Shown here: piece by piece, positions 40,510 to 51,949 of the stretch
How the letters are laid out: every line of letters starts with the position of its first letter
Position numbering within the stretch: position 1 is the first letter of the stretch
Assembly (NCBI GenBank): GCA_039621445.1
Contig: CP154956.1
Coordinates: 89,348,482-89,412,481 of the forward strand
DNA from: Euglena gracilis
Lineage: Eukaryota; Euglenida; Euglenophyceae; Euglenales
Direction of reading: 5' to 3'
Length of the DNA stretch: 64,000 nt
Position numbers and translations under genes: made by a program
Notes under the pieces: model-generated
Databases searched by the model: none
The model's input: only the letters and a program-made list of their open reading frames with translations
What the model was told of the DNA's origin: nothing

Positions 40510-40870
40510 TCCTCTCGGACTCCGGTGAAGAATGATCCAGGAGGAAGGGACAGCGAAGGCGGAGCACAAGACAACAGTGAGACAACTGCTTCTCTTTGCC
40601 GGAAAGAAGAGCAGGACCTCACTGGGGTCTTGTGCGGAGCCGGAGCTGTCCCGCAAAGGACATTCGGACCCCAACGGCATAGAAGGGGGGGGAGGGGACC
40701 AGGACGGCGGAGCACTCGTACCTCCTCGAGGCAAAGCGACCAGGGAGGAAGGGACAGCTCCGGCTCCGCACAAGACCCCAGTGAGGTCCTGCTCTTCTTT
40801 CCGGCTGTTGTTTGTGTTTTTGGTGTTGGTTGCGGTGTTTCTTACTGCTTTTCTTTGCCGGAGTAGGCGG
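40510..40870 (+). repeat. Left inverted-repeat arm of the plus DIRS element
   Basis: 40516-40580 (GGTGAAGAATGATCCAGGAG and onward) is the inverse of 45266-45330; 40770-40870 (GGCTGTTGTTTGTGTTTTTG and onward) is the inverse of 45178-45265. Within the left arm, 40605-40650 and 40746-40802 are also inverse to each other, giving a hairpin with a loop of about 90 bp. DIRS elements typically have inverted terminal repeats plus an internal complementary region. Confidence 0.8.
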
Positions 40871-41521
40871 ATCATAACGTCCTTTTGGCACGGAGCTGCA
40901 ACCAAAGTATTCAAGCTGATCATGCAAATTACACACCTGCAAGACGAGACCGACAAAGAGGCCTTCGAAGCGGCGTGGAGCAACATTTTCTTACAAGAAT
41001 CGCTGACAACAGCCTTCTTGCGAGATGCCGACGCTACCGCCGTGATGGCCACGATTGGTTCAGGTCAGAAGTGGACTGGAGCAGGGTGGGATACAACCCG
41101 ATGTGCCCTTGCTGTACGGAAGCTCACTGGAGTGGCTATGGTGGAGTCTACCCTACAACCATATCTGGCGGCTTACCTCTACAGCTTGGCACTCACGAAG
41201 AACGTCTCGATACCGTCAATGGAGCTAAGCGACAAGGCGTCGGACGTGGCCTTCAAGCTGTACGAGAAGTGGACGGCGACGACGACGACGACGGCGGAGA
41301 TGGATCGCGACGAGGAGGCAGCGCGCGCGGCGGAGGAAGCCCAGGACTTCCCCTGGCAGACGGCCGAGGAGGCACTGCCGGGGGACCTGCCTGGAGAGGC
41401 TATGGACACAGGTACAGTCTGGGGACTTACGATTGGACGTACGAAGTTTGCTGGAACAGATACCCACCGGGAAGACCCTGAAGCCCAAAGCGGAGGAAAA
41501 CAACCACCGTCAAGACGGTAA
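40532..41521 (+). CDS. Plus DIRS element ORF1, gag-like
   Basis: 329 codons. The first 100 residues come from the repeat arm. From about 40870 it reads a helical protein (WHGAATKVFKLIMQITHLQD, SLALTKNVSIPSMELSDKAS) ending in an acidic Glu/Ala stretch. It overlaps the next frame by 89 nt. Gag function is inferred only from position. Confidence 0.45.
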   Translation: MIQEEGTAKAEHKTTVRQLLLFAGKKSRTSLGSCAEPELSRKGHSDPNGIEGGGGDQDGGALVPPRGKATREEGTAPAPHKTPVRSCSSFRLLFVFLVLVAVFLTAFLCRSRRIITSFWHGAATKVFKLIMQITHLQDETDKEAFEAAWSNIFLQESLTTAFLRDADATAVMATIGSGQKWTGAGWDTTRCALAVRKLTGVAMVESTLQPYLAAYLYSLALTKNVSIPSMELSDKASDVAFKLYEKWTATTTTTAEMDRDEEAARAAEEAQDFPWQTAEEALPGDLPGEAMDTGTVWGLTIGRTKFAGTDTHREDPEAQSGGKQPPSRR

Positions 41522-42460
41522 GAGTGGGTATGACCGCACCCTGCGTGCTGTCCAGCAGAAGTTCTTGAACATACTGCATATCTTGGCAGCGCTGCACTGC
41601 ACCTTACAAGGAGCCCCTGAAGACGTATTGGGTTTGAGCCAACAACTATTCGCATACGTGGCTGCCTGTGAAGGTGACATTGTCAAGGAGAGGAAGAGGA
41701 GAAGCATCCCTCAGACCATACAACCAGGAAATGGCCTGTTCACCCCTGAAGACATCAAAATGGCCAAAGCCCAAGCTGGCATCAACAAAGAGGGTATCAA
41801 ATCCCCCTTCAAGGGTGAGTTCCCAATGTGGCATTTTCCCACCCCCACAGGTGGAAAAGGGTGGAAGTTCAAGCAATTGCCAACAAATTGGCAACCGAGA
41901 CCATGGCGGTCTGGCCCCAAAGGGAAAGGCAAGTCCAAAGGAGGAAAATGGTTTGCCCAACATCTTGCCAGGAAGTATTGCTCCTTCCTTTTCAGACCAG
42001 AACTCATCAAGTCCCAAAAGGACATTGTGTCCTCCAGAGCTGGGCATTGTGCCACAAAGTCAACCAGCCCTGAAGGGCAGAAGCCAAGACATCTGCAGGC
42101 TGTGGGAAGCTGCATGCTTGAGATCTGTGGAACAGATCACCGAGGTGCTGCTGCTGACAGAGGAGCACTTTCTGGGAGTGCCTCTGTTTCAGAGGCTTCA
42201 GGACCAGCTGCCATGGTGGCAAAAGGTTGCCCCCCCCCCAGGGTGTTGCAACTCATCACACAGGGGGTAACCCCCCCTTGGGAGTCACCCCCCTCCCTCA
42301 GCACATGTTCCATACCAAAGTCAAAGGTGGAAATACAAAGGGCAAAAAGCATTTTACAGGACTATTTTCAGGCAGGAGCCATAAAACCAGTCCCCTGGGA
42401 GGGTACCCAACACACCATCCCTTGGTTTGTAATCTCCAAAAAAGAGCCTCAGGGGGAAAA
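41433..42460 (+). CDS. Plus DIRS element: gag C-terminus and start of RT
   Basis: It begins MDVRSLLEQIPTGKTLKPK. The middle is helical (KFLNILHILAALHCTLQGAP), followed by a Gly/Lys-rich part. From about 42190 it aligns with the RT start of the minus element (ITQGVTPPWESPP, TIPWFVISK). A one-base change in the run near 42455 moves the frame into the next ORF, so the protein is broken here. Confidence 0.7.
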
Positions 42461-44130
42461 CATCGTTTAATCAGCGACTGTCGCCAACTGAACCAGCATT
42501 TTTCCACACACCCATTCAAACTGGACAACATCCAGGTCATCTTCAGGCACCTGAAAAAAGGACAATGGGGTGCGAAAGTAGACTTAAAGGACGCCTACTT
42601 TCATTTAATGTTGAACCCAGCCCTAAGACCCTACATGAGGATGACTCTGGAAGACACATGCTGGGAATTCCAGGCAGCTTGTTTTGGTTTAAATGTGCTG
42701 CCAGAAAAATTCATGAGTCTAATGAAATGCCTGGAAAAACGTTGGAGGGCGAAAGGCCTTTTATTTTTTGTGTACCTGGACGACATCCTCCTGATAGGAG
42801 ACAGTCAGAAGCAAGTCAGCAACCACCTGGCCATCATGCTAGCAGATTTACTGCAGGGGGGTTTCAAAATCAACAGCAAGAAATCAATCCTTCAACCCAC
42901 ACAAAATCTCCCCCATTCGGGATTCCACCTCAATCTGGCACAGGGAAAATTACAGTTGGGGACAGAAAAACTGAAAATGGTTCGGAGGGGACTGGGGAAA
43001 TTAGTCGCACACCAGTCCCTCAGTTTCAGGAAAATGGCCTCAATTTTGGGGTGCATAAGAAGCTTCTTGGTGGGGCTGCCCTTCCTCAGGGCATTCACAG
43101 ACACTTTGGTAGGTTTTGTCAACCTACAAGAAAAATTTGGCTGGGATCATCAGGTTCCAATCCCAGAGGAAGTCAAATCTCAACTGCAAGATGTCAGGGA
43201 AATTCTGCAGACCTGGGGGGGGAGACCCTTCCCAAGCCCAGCCACCAGACACCTGGAGTCAGACAGCTCAACCTTTGGTTGGGGAGGCCTGGACCTACAA
43301 GCTGGCACCCAATTACAAGAATTTTGGCGAAAAGACTCTCATTTACATATCAATGTAAAAGAATTGATCGCAGCAATCTCAACTGTAAGGTCTTTGGCCA
43401 GGAAAAAGGACACAGTGTCCCTAACAGTGGACAACAAAGTTTCCTACTACTATCTTCTCAAAGGGGGGGGCAGGCTACCCCACCTGAACAAACTCATCAG
43501 ACCCTTTCTCAAGTGGTGTATGGAAATTGACATCACCCTCCAAGTTCACTGGGCCCCCTCCCAAAGCATGAAAAGCGATGCCATCAGCAGATGGCACTTC
43601 GACCCAGGGGATTACAGTTTAAACCCTTTCATTTTCAAAAAAGTCATGCACATTTTCCAGCAATTCATCAACCCAACTGTGGACATGTTTGCATCACCAG
43701 GGAATCACAAACTTTCTCAGTTTGTGAGTCGATGGCCCCATTTTCAGGCAGTGGCCACAGACAGTTTGAACTGCCCTCTGGACATGTTCTCAGAGGTTTA
43801 TGCAAACCCCCCCTGGTCTGTCCTGAGCCAGTGGCTCCTGAGATTAAAGGAACACAGACACCTAAAATGCCTTCTGATTTGCCCCCTGTGGGTTTCAGCT
43901 GTGTGGCGGCCCCTGTTAATAAAACTTCACATTCCACACACACCAGCCCTGAGAATTCTGTCTTGCCACCACATGTTCGAGAATTGTCACGGGCAGCCCA
44001 TGAAAAAGCCAAGATGGCACCTAGCCTGCATTTTATTGTCAGGCAGTTGTTACAGAAGCAACAGATCCCCCCCTCAGTGGTTGACAATTTCTTATGTCAA
44101 AATCTGTCCTTGGCAAGATATGATTCTGCC
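42452..44130 (+). CDS. Plus DIRS element: RT, RNase H, Dam-like domain
   Basis: It continues with RLISDCRQLNQHF, VDLKDAYFH, CFGLNVLPEKFMSL and YLDD (42773-42784); RNase H SDSSTFGWGGL, INVKEL, VDNKVSYYYL, DAISRW; Dam-like domain DMFASPGNHKLSQFV and YANPPWSV. Domain order and motifs are as in the minus copy, to which it is clearly related but well diverged. Catalytic residues are intact; only the upstream frameshift damages it. Confidence 0.92.
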
Positions 44131-45409
44131 TTCAGACTCCTGTGGGAGTTTTGGCCTTGTCCCAGATGGACCTCGACACCATGAGCCCAGAATTAGTTGC
44201 TTCTGGCATCATTAAAATTTTCACCTTCAGTGTGGCTCAAGCCAGGAATGCTTATAGTGCTGTGGTACAGCTTCCTGGGTTTCACATGTTAAGGTTTTTA
44301 CCCCTGTTGGCTCCCTACAAAAGAAAATGGAACACATCCACCCCCAGGTATTCTTCATTTTGGAATCCTGAGTCATTACTCCAGAAATTGGCAGCAGCAC
44401 CTCCCCCAGAGTGCCTCAGTGATCTGAGAGACCAGGTCATTTTAAGTTTCAGACTCGTCTGTTTGCATCGTTCAGTGGACTTGAGCAGAACCTTCAGGAC
44501 AGTGTCCAGGTTGATGGCAAGGTTTTTGTTCTGGTCCAAAGAAAGGGTTGGAGACAGACTCAGTGGGAGGAAATTCCCCAGATTCCTTCATGTCCCAATA
44601 TTTGCCCCTGGTTCAACATGAAAAAATATGTCAGTTTGACATCACACTGTGCCCCCCCAGGGGGACCTCTGTTGTTACGTCTGAAACCCCCTTTTACCCC
44701 TCTGTCTGCCAAAACCATTGGGAGTTTGACAAAACGATTGTTGGAGAAACATGGGGTACCCCCCCAGTGGGCCCCCCACTCCACCAGGGGGGCAGGAGTA
44801 TGCATGTATAAACTGGCAGGTTTGTCCTCTGAGGAGGTGTGCCAGATTGGAAAATGGAAAAATGTGCAGGCCTTTTCTTCCCATTATTTGCGGTTGGAAG
44901 CGGGTAAAAAGGCGGGGGTTGCTGTCCAAAAAATGGTGCACAAAGCCTCACTGGGGTCTTGTGCGGAGCCGGAGCTGTCTCGGACTCCGGTGAAGAATGA
45001 TCCAGGAGGAAGGGACAGCGAAGGCGGAGCACAAGACAACAGTGAGCCCGCCCCCCCGACCCGGAAAAGAACAAAAAAGTCAGTGAGGCCCCCCCCCCCA
45101 AGAAATTTCAGTTCACCCACAGACAGGCCAGCAACCCGCCGCCGCGAGCCACCGAGAAGTCCGACACCGTCTCCGAGTCCGCCTACTCCGACATCTCATC
45201 GCAGTAAGAAACACCACAGCCAACACCAAAAACACAAACAACAGCCGGAAAGAAGAGCAGGACCTCACTGTTGTCTTGTGCTCCGCCTTTGCTGTCCCTT
45301 CCTCCTGGATCATTCTTCACCGGAGTCCGAGGCACCCCGCACTCCCCCGAGGCAGACCGAGAGACGAGGGACACCGGGGGGCGAAGCACAAACACCAAGT
45401 GAGGCGTAA
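43860..45409 (+). pseudogene. Tyrosine recombinase of the plus DIRS element, two frameshifts
   Basis: Three overlapping frames follow each other: to about 44150 (LLQKQQIPPSVVDNFLCQN), about 44150-44620 (SVAQARNAYSAVVQLPGF, first catalytic Arg region VCLHRSVDLSR near 44460), and 44618-45409 (HSTRGAG giving H-x-x-R at 44777-44788, GKW, Tyr at 44885-44887). All R-H-R-Y residues are therefore present but in separate frames. The recombinase would insert a circular DNA copy without target duplication. The end runs into the right repeat arm. Confidence 0.85.
44940..45335 (+). repeat. Right inverted-repeat arm of the plus DIRS element
   Basis: Contains both a direct copy (44945-45045) and an inverted copy (45178-45330) of the left-arm segments, so the segment order at the two ends is not a simple mirror. 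This is consistent with the split-repeat layout of DIRS elements. Confidence 0.8.
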
Positions 45410-45419
45410 AAACCTTTTG

Positions 45420-46100
45420 GGAAGAGGCGAGGTTTTTTTTTTACTTCGGCGAGGGACTCACCATCAAGGACCGCACCATTTCGACCATTTTGAAGTGTGG
45501 TGCCTACTGGTCTTTCGCTCAAAACCCCCCCCCAGTCGGCAAAGGGGCCCAAGTGGGCCAGATCTTGGGGAGCCACCAGTGGCAGAAAAAAAGTGCCACG
45601 TCTGCTACCAGGAAGGGTAAACATCGTCAGCGAACTCTATCCGGCACCGCACAAACGTGGACAACGCCCGACGATCCAAAACGCCAGGTAACGACGCATG
45701 GCATCTTCCTGGTCGGGTTTTCCACCAGAACAGAGGGAGGGGCAAATTGGGGGGGGGGGTGAGGAAAATGGCCCCCCCTGCCCAAGGAACTGGGAAGCGG
45801 AGCCAAATTGGGAATTCACAAATGAACGACTCATGTCCTCACAAATCTTTTTTCTTTCCTCCAGTGTGAATCTGCACGGACAAATACAAAAAAAACCCGC
45901 CAAGATGGACGCACCCCAACCAAATACCTCTGTTGTCAATTGATTGGGCAGCCAACTATTTTGATAGCCACCGACCGGTTCCAGACTGTGGGGGCGCTGC
46001 CCCAAAACAAAGTAAAGTCGCAACTGGTGTTGTGCTCGCGGAAAATGAACGGGGGGAAAGGGGTATGAGGATCGTCAGTGAAAACGGAATTGTCAAGGCA
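45420..46100. other. Intergenic downstream of DIRS and SmF, no supported gene
   Basis: No recognised protein. It includes the 3' flank of the SmF gene (minus strand). Short G- and C-runs only. Confidence 0.4.
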
Positions 46101-46102
46101 GG

Positions 46103-49100
46103 CTAGTCTTCATCGTCCTCTTTGTCGGCTGGGTCCTCCTTGATTTCCTCATCCTCCTCCTCGTCCTCAGGCACACCACGGACGTAAAGCACATTGTTGC
46201 ACCTGAGTACATGTTTTTTTTTCAATGAGTTTGTGAGAAGATTAAACTTAAATAGGGAAAAGCAACATGACAAAAAAATGAAATTTGCCTCTATGCCAGG
46301 GCTGGAGAAGAAGCACAAATTGTTGTCCTTTTTCAATTCATTCCTGAAAATGCATACGCAATTTTCAGTCTCAAAAACAGAAAAATTGGGTTTCCTTCAG
46401 AAAAAAAATGTCCCCATGCCAAATTTCAGAAGATTTACCCCCAATGTCCAACAAACGTACGGGACAGCCTGGAGGAGGGTAGTCGACCCCCCCCCACCAG
46501 GACCCTAACCAACCCTAACCCTAACCCTCCAGGAGGTGGGGATGTCGACCTATGTCGACCCCCACCCTGCAGAGCACCGCCCAAATAAAAAATTTCTTCG
46601 GCGCCAAAGGTGGCGAAGCAAAATTTTGCCCTTAAATTGGCGCCCCCCCCCCCCCTGAAACACGGGAAGGGGTGGTGGGGTGGAGGGGCCGACTCCCCCA
46701 TCCGCCACCCATAGGGTTGCGGGGATTGCCGCACACCCCATGCACAACCCTCCTGGCCACAATGATGGGACCCCCAGAGGCCAGTAGCACGGCTGCCTTA
46801 AAAACTCAAATCATTTCCAACAATGGGCAAGAGAAGTCCCCCCTGTGATGGGAGGTTTAAAGCCCCCCAGGGGGGGGGTCCCTCAGGTCAGCTGGAAAAA
46901 AGGTGCAGGCTGGACCCCCGGAGGGTGGGGAGGGGTCCAAGGGGGGGGGGATCTGGAGGCTGGCAACTGGACCCCCCTCACCACCCACAGGGTTGCCGGG
47001 GTCCCCATACAACCCTGTCCAGCAGGTACCCAAAGAATGCAAAAAAAATCAAATCAAATCCAGCCGGGTCAAGATTTTTCAACCGAAAATATCAGGGAGA
47101 AAAACAAAAAAAAAACCCTCAGAAACGGTGTTTTTGGTCAATTTTGCCGTTTTTCTAATTTTGTTTCCGGTCCAATCCAGCTTTGCCAGGCTTTTTTTCA
47201 GCGAAGCTGGGAACTGCAGACTTTAAAAAAGAACTGGCTGGCTGGACCCCCAGGGGTGGGGGCCAAAATGGCTGAAAACGTCGAGCTATAGCCAAAAAAT
47301 GCCCGCATCGCCCTGCATCGCTGAAGGGTGCTTGGTGACAGGGGGTTTGTATGGGCAGACCATCTTTCATTTCAATGTTGCAGGGCTGCCTCTGGGTGGA
47401 ATGCCACAGTGCAAATCGCAAATCCTTGCAAATTATCATAAAACCAAGAAATACTTGATTTATTTTATGTATTGCCACACGAGGAAACAAATCTTTGAGA
47501 AAAACTCAATCTTGACAAAACTCAGCAAACCTGATCAACACTTCCCCCAAGTTGCCAGAAAAGGAGCTGTCGATCCACTCCTCACACGAAGCCAGCTGAA
47601 GGCAGGAAACAATTCAAAAGAAACCACTGCTTTAATGAGAATAACAAAACAAAAACAGGCAACAAATATCTTTTGTTTCCAATAAAAACAAACCATAACT
47701 GAAACCACAGACAGAAATGCAGCAGGGTTGGAAGAGAACAAAGAAAGGGAAAGAAACAGGCTAAATCGAATCCAAAGAACCATCAGCAGCAAAACCACCC
47801 AAATTTACAATTATTGCTCGTTTTAACACACATTTTCCTCAAAAAAATCTCCACCACCTCCTTCCTTCATTGAAAAAAAGAGGCATTTGTTACCTCTAAA
47901 TTGACCCAAGCAACCCTTCGACCTATCCAGTGAAACCCAAATTTAAGCAACGGGTTGCTTAAACTTGGGGGTTCTTTTCCACTCAGGCATTTGCTTAAAA
48001 AACCTCAGGGGGTTCCACTGGCTAGTGTTTTGCTAGACAATGGAAAAAAATCACTAGCTAGACCCCAGGGGGGTCCAGGGGTTCCTCAACTGGAGAAATA
48101 TTTTCTTTCAGCACTGCGCGCCGAGGTGGAAATGCGGGTTTTCATGCGTTTTTCTTTTTTGGCTGATTATGCACTCCCAGCGGACCCTTCCCCTGGGGGG
48201 GTCCACTAGGACACACACACTAGCTCACCACAGAGCAAGCTGGGCCAGAAGCGAAGTTAGCGCCGGCCATAAACAGACAAGAAGCCTTAGTGCAACTAAG
48301 GGGGGTCCACTAGGATTTTCACGAGCCAAATTTGGACTAGCTGCAGTCCCCCCCCCCCGGGGGGTGCTGTGTACTCTTTCAAAAATTAACCAGTTGTTGT
48401 CCCCCTGCTTTTGGTGCTAATTTTGTCCAGTTAACAAAATAAAATTGTTGAAGAATCCAGTCATCCTCGGGGGGGGGGTTCAGGCCCCATCCCCTCCATA
48501 TGCACAAGCCAAGAATGGATTTCACACCAGCGAATTTTTTTCAAAAAGATCTGTCTTGTCCTGTCCTGTTTGTGAGAAATGAAAAAAGTGAGCATACACA
48601 GAATGTGTGCAAGAAGGTGAATATGACCAAAATGTGGTGAAAAGATGTGCTTTTTGGCTTTTTTTTATGTGGAAAGAAGAAAAGATGAATTTTTTTTATC
48701 CTGGTGTTCAGTGCCTGAAGATGCCTTGCCCACTCAAATGGGGCTTTATTCCCCCTCCGGAGCCAGCACTGAAGGCCGTAAAATTACGCCTGTGCAAAAA
48801 CAAAAAAAATAAAGCAAAACACAGGATGCAAAAAATATGAAAAAAACATGCTGCGCAAAAATGAAACAAAATGTGTATATTTATAAATCATTTTTCCAGA
48901 AAAATGGCTGCTGCTTTCCCGCAAGGCGTAATTGACCATAGCCGTGTCTGAAATATCTCACAGAATATCGCAAAAAAATGCAAATTAACAGACATTCTCT
49001 GAAAATTCGCCACCAACAACAAAAAAATAAAGAAATTATGAAAGCAGTGCCACTTTGGACCAAAAAAGGATGCAAAAAGCAGGAAAAACTTGCGCACCCC

Positions 49101-51939
49101 TGCTTAAAACATTACTTAATAAACCATCAATGTGAAAGCACTGTTTGGCAATAACCAGTATACATTTAACCATTTTATACATTTAAAACTATACATATAT
49201 CATGTTATACATTGTTGAATTATATATATTATATATTATAGTGCACTATATGTGTAGGATATATACATTATAATATTATACATTGTAAACCATTATTTGC
49301 AGGTACCTGCAGATTCATGTAACTGTCCACAGCCACCAACAAAGCCCGGTACTCCATGCCTGAAGGAGCCGCTGCAATCCATGCAACAGAAACACATTCC
49401 CAGGACAAAAACACACCCGTGAACACCGCATTGGACCAAAGCCAGAGGCCAACATAAAAGCAGGTGGGGGTTGGACCCTCTGGTCAGGGGGGGGTAAACA
49501 GTGGCAAAGACAAAATGACAAATGCCCGGTACAAAGTGTTGGGCCAAATACAAAATGCCATTTTAGGAAACTTATTTGGGTTAAAAAATGAACAATTCAC
49601 CCAAATTTTTTTCAATGCAAAGCGCCGGGCCCGGGCGGGGGGGGGTGCACCCCCTGTAAATCAGGTTTTGAATAGTGCTGAGCCCTTAACGGGACTTGCG
49701 CGTAACAGAAGGCCAAAAAGACTGGCATTGCAAATATCGCGTAATTTGTAATTTAGAAATTGCACACTTGCAATTAACGTTAACTTTCAGTGGTTTTACA
49801 GTAATTTAACCCCCCTGTACATCCCATATCCGTTTCGTTGGATTTCTTCGAATTTTTTGACCCTTTTTTGACCCAAACTTCGTGGGTTTTGGACAAAAAC
49901 GGGGTCGGTGGGTCGAAAAACGCTCATTTTCAGCTCAAAAACAGCTTTTCCAGGTCCGGGAGGCCAAACAACTTCGTTTTGGACAAATTTTTTTTTCGAT
50001 TTTTTTCGACTTTTTTTACCCAGTTTTGACCCAAGTCCAAGGGTTTCGGGCCAAAAACGGGTCGGGGGGTTGAAGAACACTCATTTTCGGCTCGAAAACA
50101 GGTTTTCCAGGTCCGGGAAGCCCAAAAAAACATCGTTTCGGGCAAAAAAAAATTTCAATTTTTTCGACTGTTTTTACCCAAAATGGCCGAAAACGGCTAA
50201 GTCAAAACAAGCCAAAACTGTACAGAATGGGCCAAAAATTGGCCGAAAAATGGCCGTAACTCGGGCCAGAGTTGCGGGGAAATCAAAATACTGTTAGACA
50301 GGGCATTTTAAGGGCTTCAATTTAAGTCTGCGGACATTTCCTTTGAATCCCCACCATTGTTGAGAAAATTCGGAAAATTTGATTTTTTGACCCCAAACAG
50401 GGCCGAAAGCGGCTAAATCACTAGCCTGCCGCGCCGTTTTGGGCTGTAAATTGGCCATATTTCGGGCTAGGCGGGGAGTTGCGGGGAAATAAAGATACGG
50501 TTAGACAGGGCGTTCCAAGGGCTTCAATTTAGGTCTCCGGATATTTCCTTTGATTTTGTTTGTTTGTTTCATTTTCGAGATATTTTGGGAACATCGATTT
50601 TTTGACCCCGAAAATGGCCCAAAACGGCCCCAGAAATGAGCCAAAATTGGCCGGAAAATGGCCGTAACTCGTAATGGCTACACGAAGAGTTGGGGGGAAA
50701 AGTAAACCATGGTTGGATAGGGCATTCCAAGGGCTTCATTTTTGCTGTCCGGACATTTTCTTCGATTTTACTTCATTGTCGAGATATTTGGGGAAAATCG
50801 ATTTTTGACCCAAAAATGCCCCAAAAACACCCCAAAATGGCCGTTTTGGGCTGCAAAAGCGTGCTGGAACACAGGCCAGGGTTGTCGTCGGCCAAAACGG
50901 CGAATGGGGGGGGCGATAGAGGGCCTCTGGGGTTACATTTTGTCAGTGGGACACCTCTGGAAATAATGTACGTTTTCTCGAGATATTTTCGAAAAAATCG
51001 ATTTTTTGACCAATTTTTGGACCTCGGCGAAATGGCAGAGTTGGAAAGGGGGGGGGCCAATCCTGCCCAGTTTGGACCCCTTCGCGGGTGAATAACTCGG
51101 GCCTGGCGGGGAGTTAGGGGTCATATGGAGGTGATTCGGAAACTAGAAATCCAGTCGCTCGCGACTGAAAAAAAAATTCCGGGAACCGGGCCGGGGTCAT
51201 GGTGATAATCCGTGGTTTTCACGGTCTACCCCGGGGGCGGGAGGGGGGGGGCGGGTCCGACCCCCCCCCTTTTCCCTGGTGGTAAGCTTTGCTCTGACTC
51301 TAAAGAGATAAGAGCTCAGCGACCCCTCACCTACAAGAAACCCTCGTCTATAACAAACCCCCACCTATAAGAAACCCTTGGGGATTTTTGGACCGACGCC
51401 CACCTATAAGAACCCCCACCTACAAGAAACCTGCCATTCTTCTGCGGTGCCAAAGGCGCCGAAAGGAAAATTTTGACTGGTTTTGGCCATTTTTGGCCTT
51501 TTGTCGGCTCAAATTTTTTTCGGACATTGAAACCCACCTATAAGAAACCCCTCGGGCCATTTCTTGGAAACCCACCTATAAGAAACGGGTTTCTTGTGGG
51601 TGGGGGGGTTTAGTTGGGGGGAGTGGTACCTAAAGCCGTGACACCCCCCCCCTACATCGATCCCTGGCCAAGGCTTGCAATGGACTGGGGCGGAATAACA
51701 AAAAACCACGCAAAAAACACACAAAAATTTGTCATTATTAAAAAAAACGTGCACAAAAAAAGTTTGTTCCGCCTGGGGGAGGGCACTATTAACCCTTGGG
51801 GGAGGGGTCGAAAATGCCCTTCTGTATTGTCAGGTGGCTGCCACGCCGGCCCCTTTGCACCCCACTTGAGTTTCACAATGACGTTCTTCCCCACCAGGTC
51901 AGCCAGGAACGGCTTCGGGTTCACAGGCTCAAAGCTCAT
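46103..51939 (-). CDS. Spliceosomal Sm protein F, four coding exons
   Basis: Sm F is one of the seven proteins of the Sm ring that assembles on U1, U2, U4 and U5 snRNAs. Coding exons: 51939-51861, 49359-49307, 47595-47531, 46202-46103; summed length 297 nt, 98 residues plus stop. Exon 1 reads MSFEPVNPKPFLADLVGKN, exon 2 MEYRALLVAVDSYMNLQ (Sm1), exon 3 ends GNLGEVLI, exon 4 CNNVLYVRG (Sm2) then an acidic tail rich in Glu/Asp. Phases fit exactly (G+GC Gly; AG+G Arg). Introns are GT-AG: 51860-49360, 49306-47596, 47530-46203. A further 3' splice site (TTTTCATCGCAG) ends at 51949, nine bases before the start codon, so there is an upstream 5' UTR exon, not located. The tail is longer than in typical SmF of about 86 residues. 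Frame and splice sites are intact, so this is probably a live gene. Confidence 0.93.
46503..46528 (+). repeat. Short interstitial telomere-like repeat
   Basis: About three and a half CCCTAA units (CCCTAACCAACCCTAACC and onward) in SmF intron 3. This is too short to be a chromosome end; it may be a chance or a repair scar. Confidence 0.6.
46600..49300. other. SmF introns 3 and 2: repeats, no other gene
   Basis: Contents: C-run and poly-A stretches; hairpin CAGCGAAGCTG (47199-47209); a perfect 10-bp inverted repeat with two-base loop, TTTAAGCAAC/GTTGCTTAAA (47942-47963); GGGGGGTCCACTAGG twice (about 48196 and 48301); the 30-bp sequence shared with 32207 (48248-48277); and TATATATTATATAT-like repeats at 49180-49290. 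SmF exon 3 lies at 47531-47595. Confidence 0.6.
49645..51330 (+). repeat. Dispersed compound repeat, copy B, in SmF intron 1
   Basis: Order: fragment shared with 17690 and 21105 (49645-49775); two to three of the 165-bp monomers (49850-50170); three to four of the 200-bp units (50245-50400, 50450-50610, 50660-50820, about 50930-51010); and the 3' module with CAGTTTGGACCCCTTCGC and GGTGGTAAGCTTTGCTC (51060-51330). It carries the unoccupied version of the insertion site used at 23735. Same strand as copy A, antisense to SmF. Confidence 0.88.
51331..51610. repeat. CACCTATAAGAAACCC repeats with palindromic end
   Basis: Seven or so copies of CACCTATAAGAAACC with variants (CTACAAG, CTATAAC). The block ends in TATAAGAAACGGGTTTCTTG, an inverted repeat, followed by a G-run. 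The triloop hairpin GGTGCC-AAA-GGCGCC is at 51446-51460. Confidence 0.75.
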
Positions 51940-51949
51940 AGGTGGAGCC

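Noticed and set aside
46503-46528. Chromosome end
   Set aside because: Only a few telomere-like units, inside an intron of an intact gene.
46103-51939. SmF as a processed pseudogene
   Set aside because: Introns are present with correct phases and the frame is intact.
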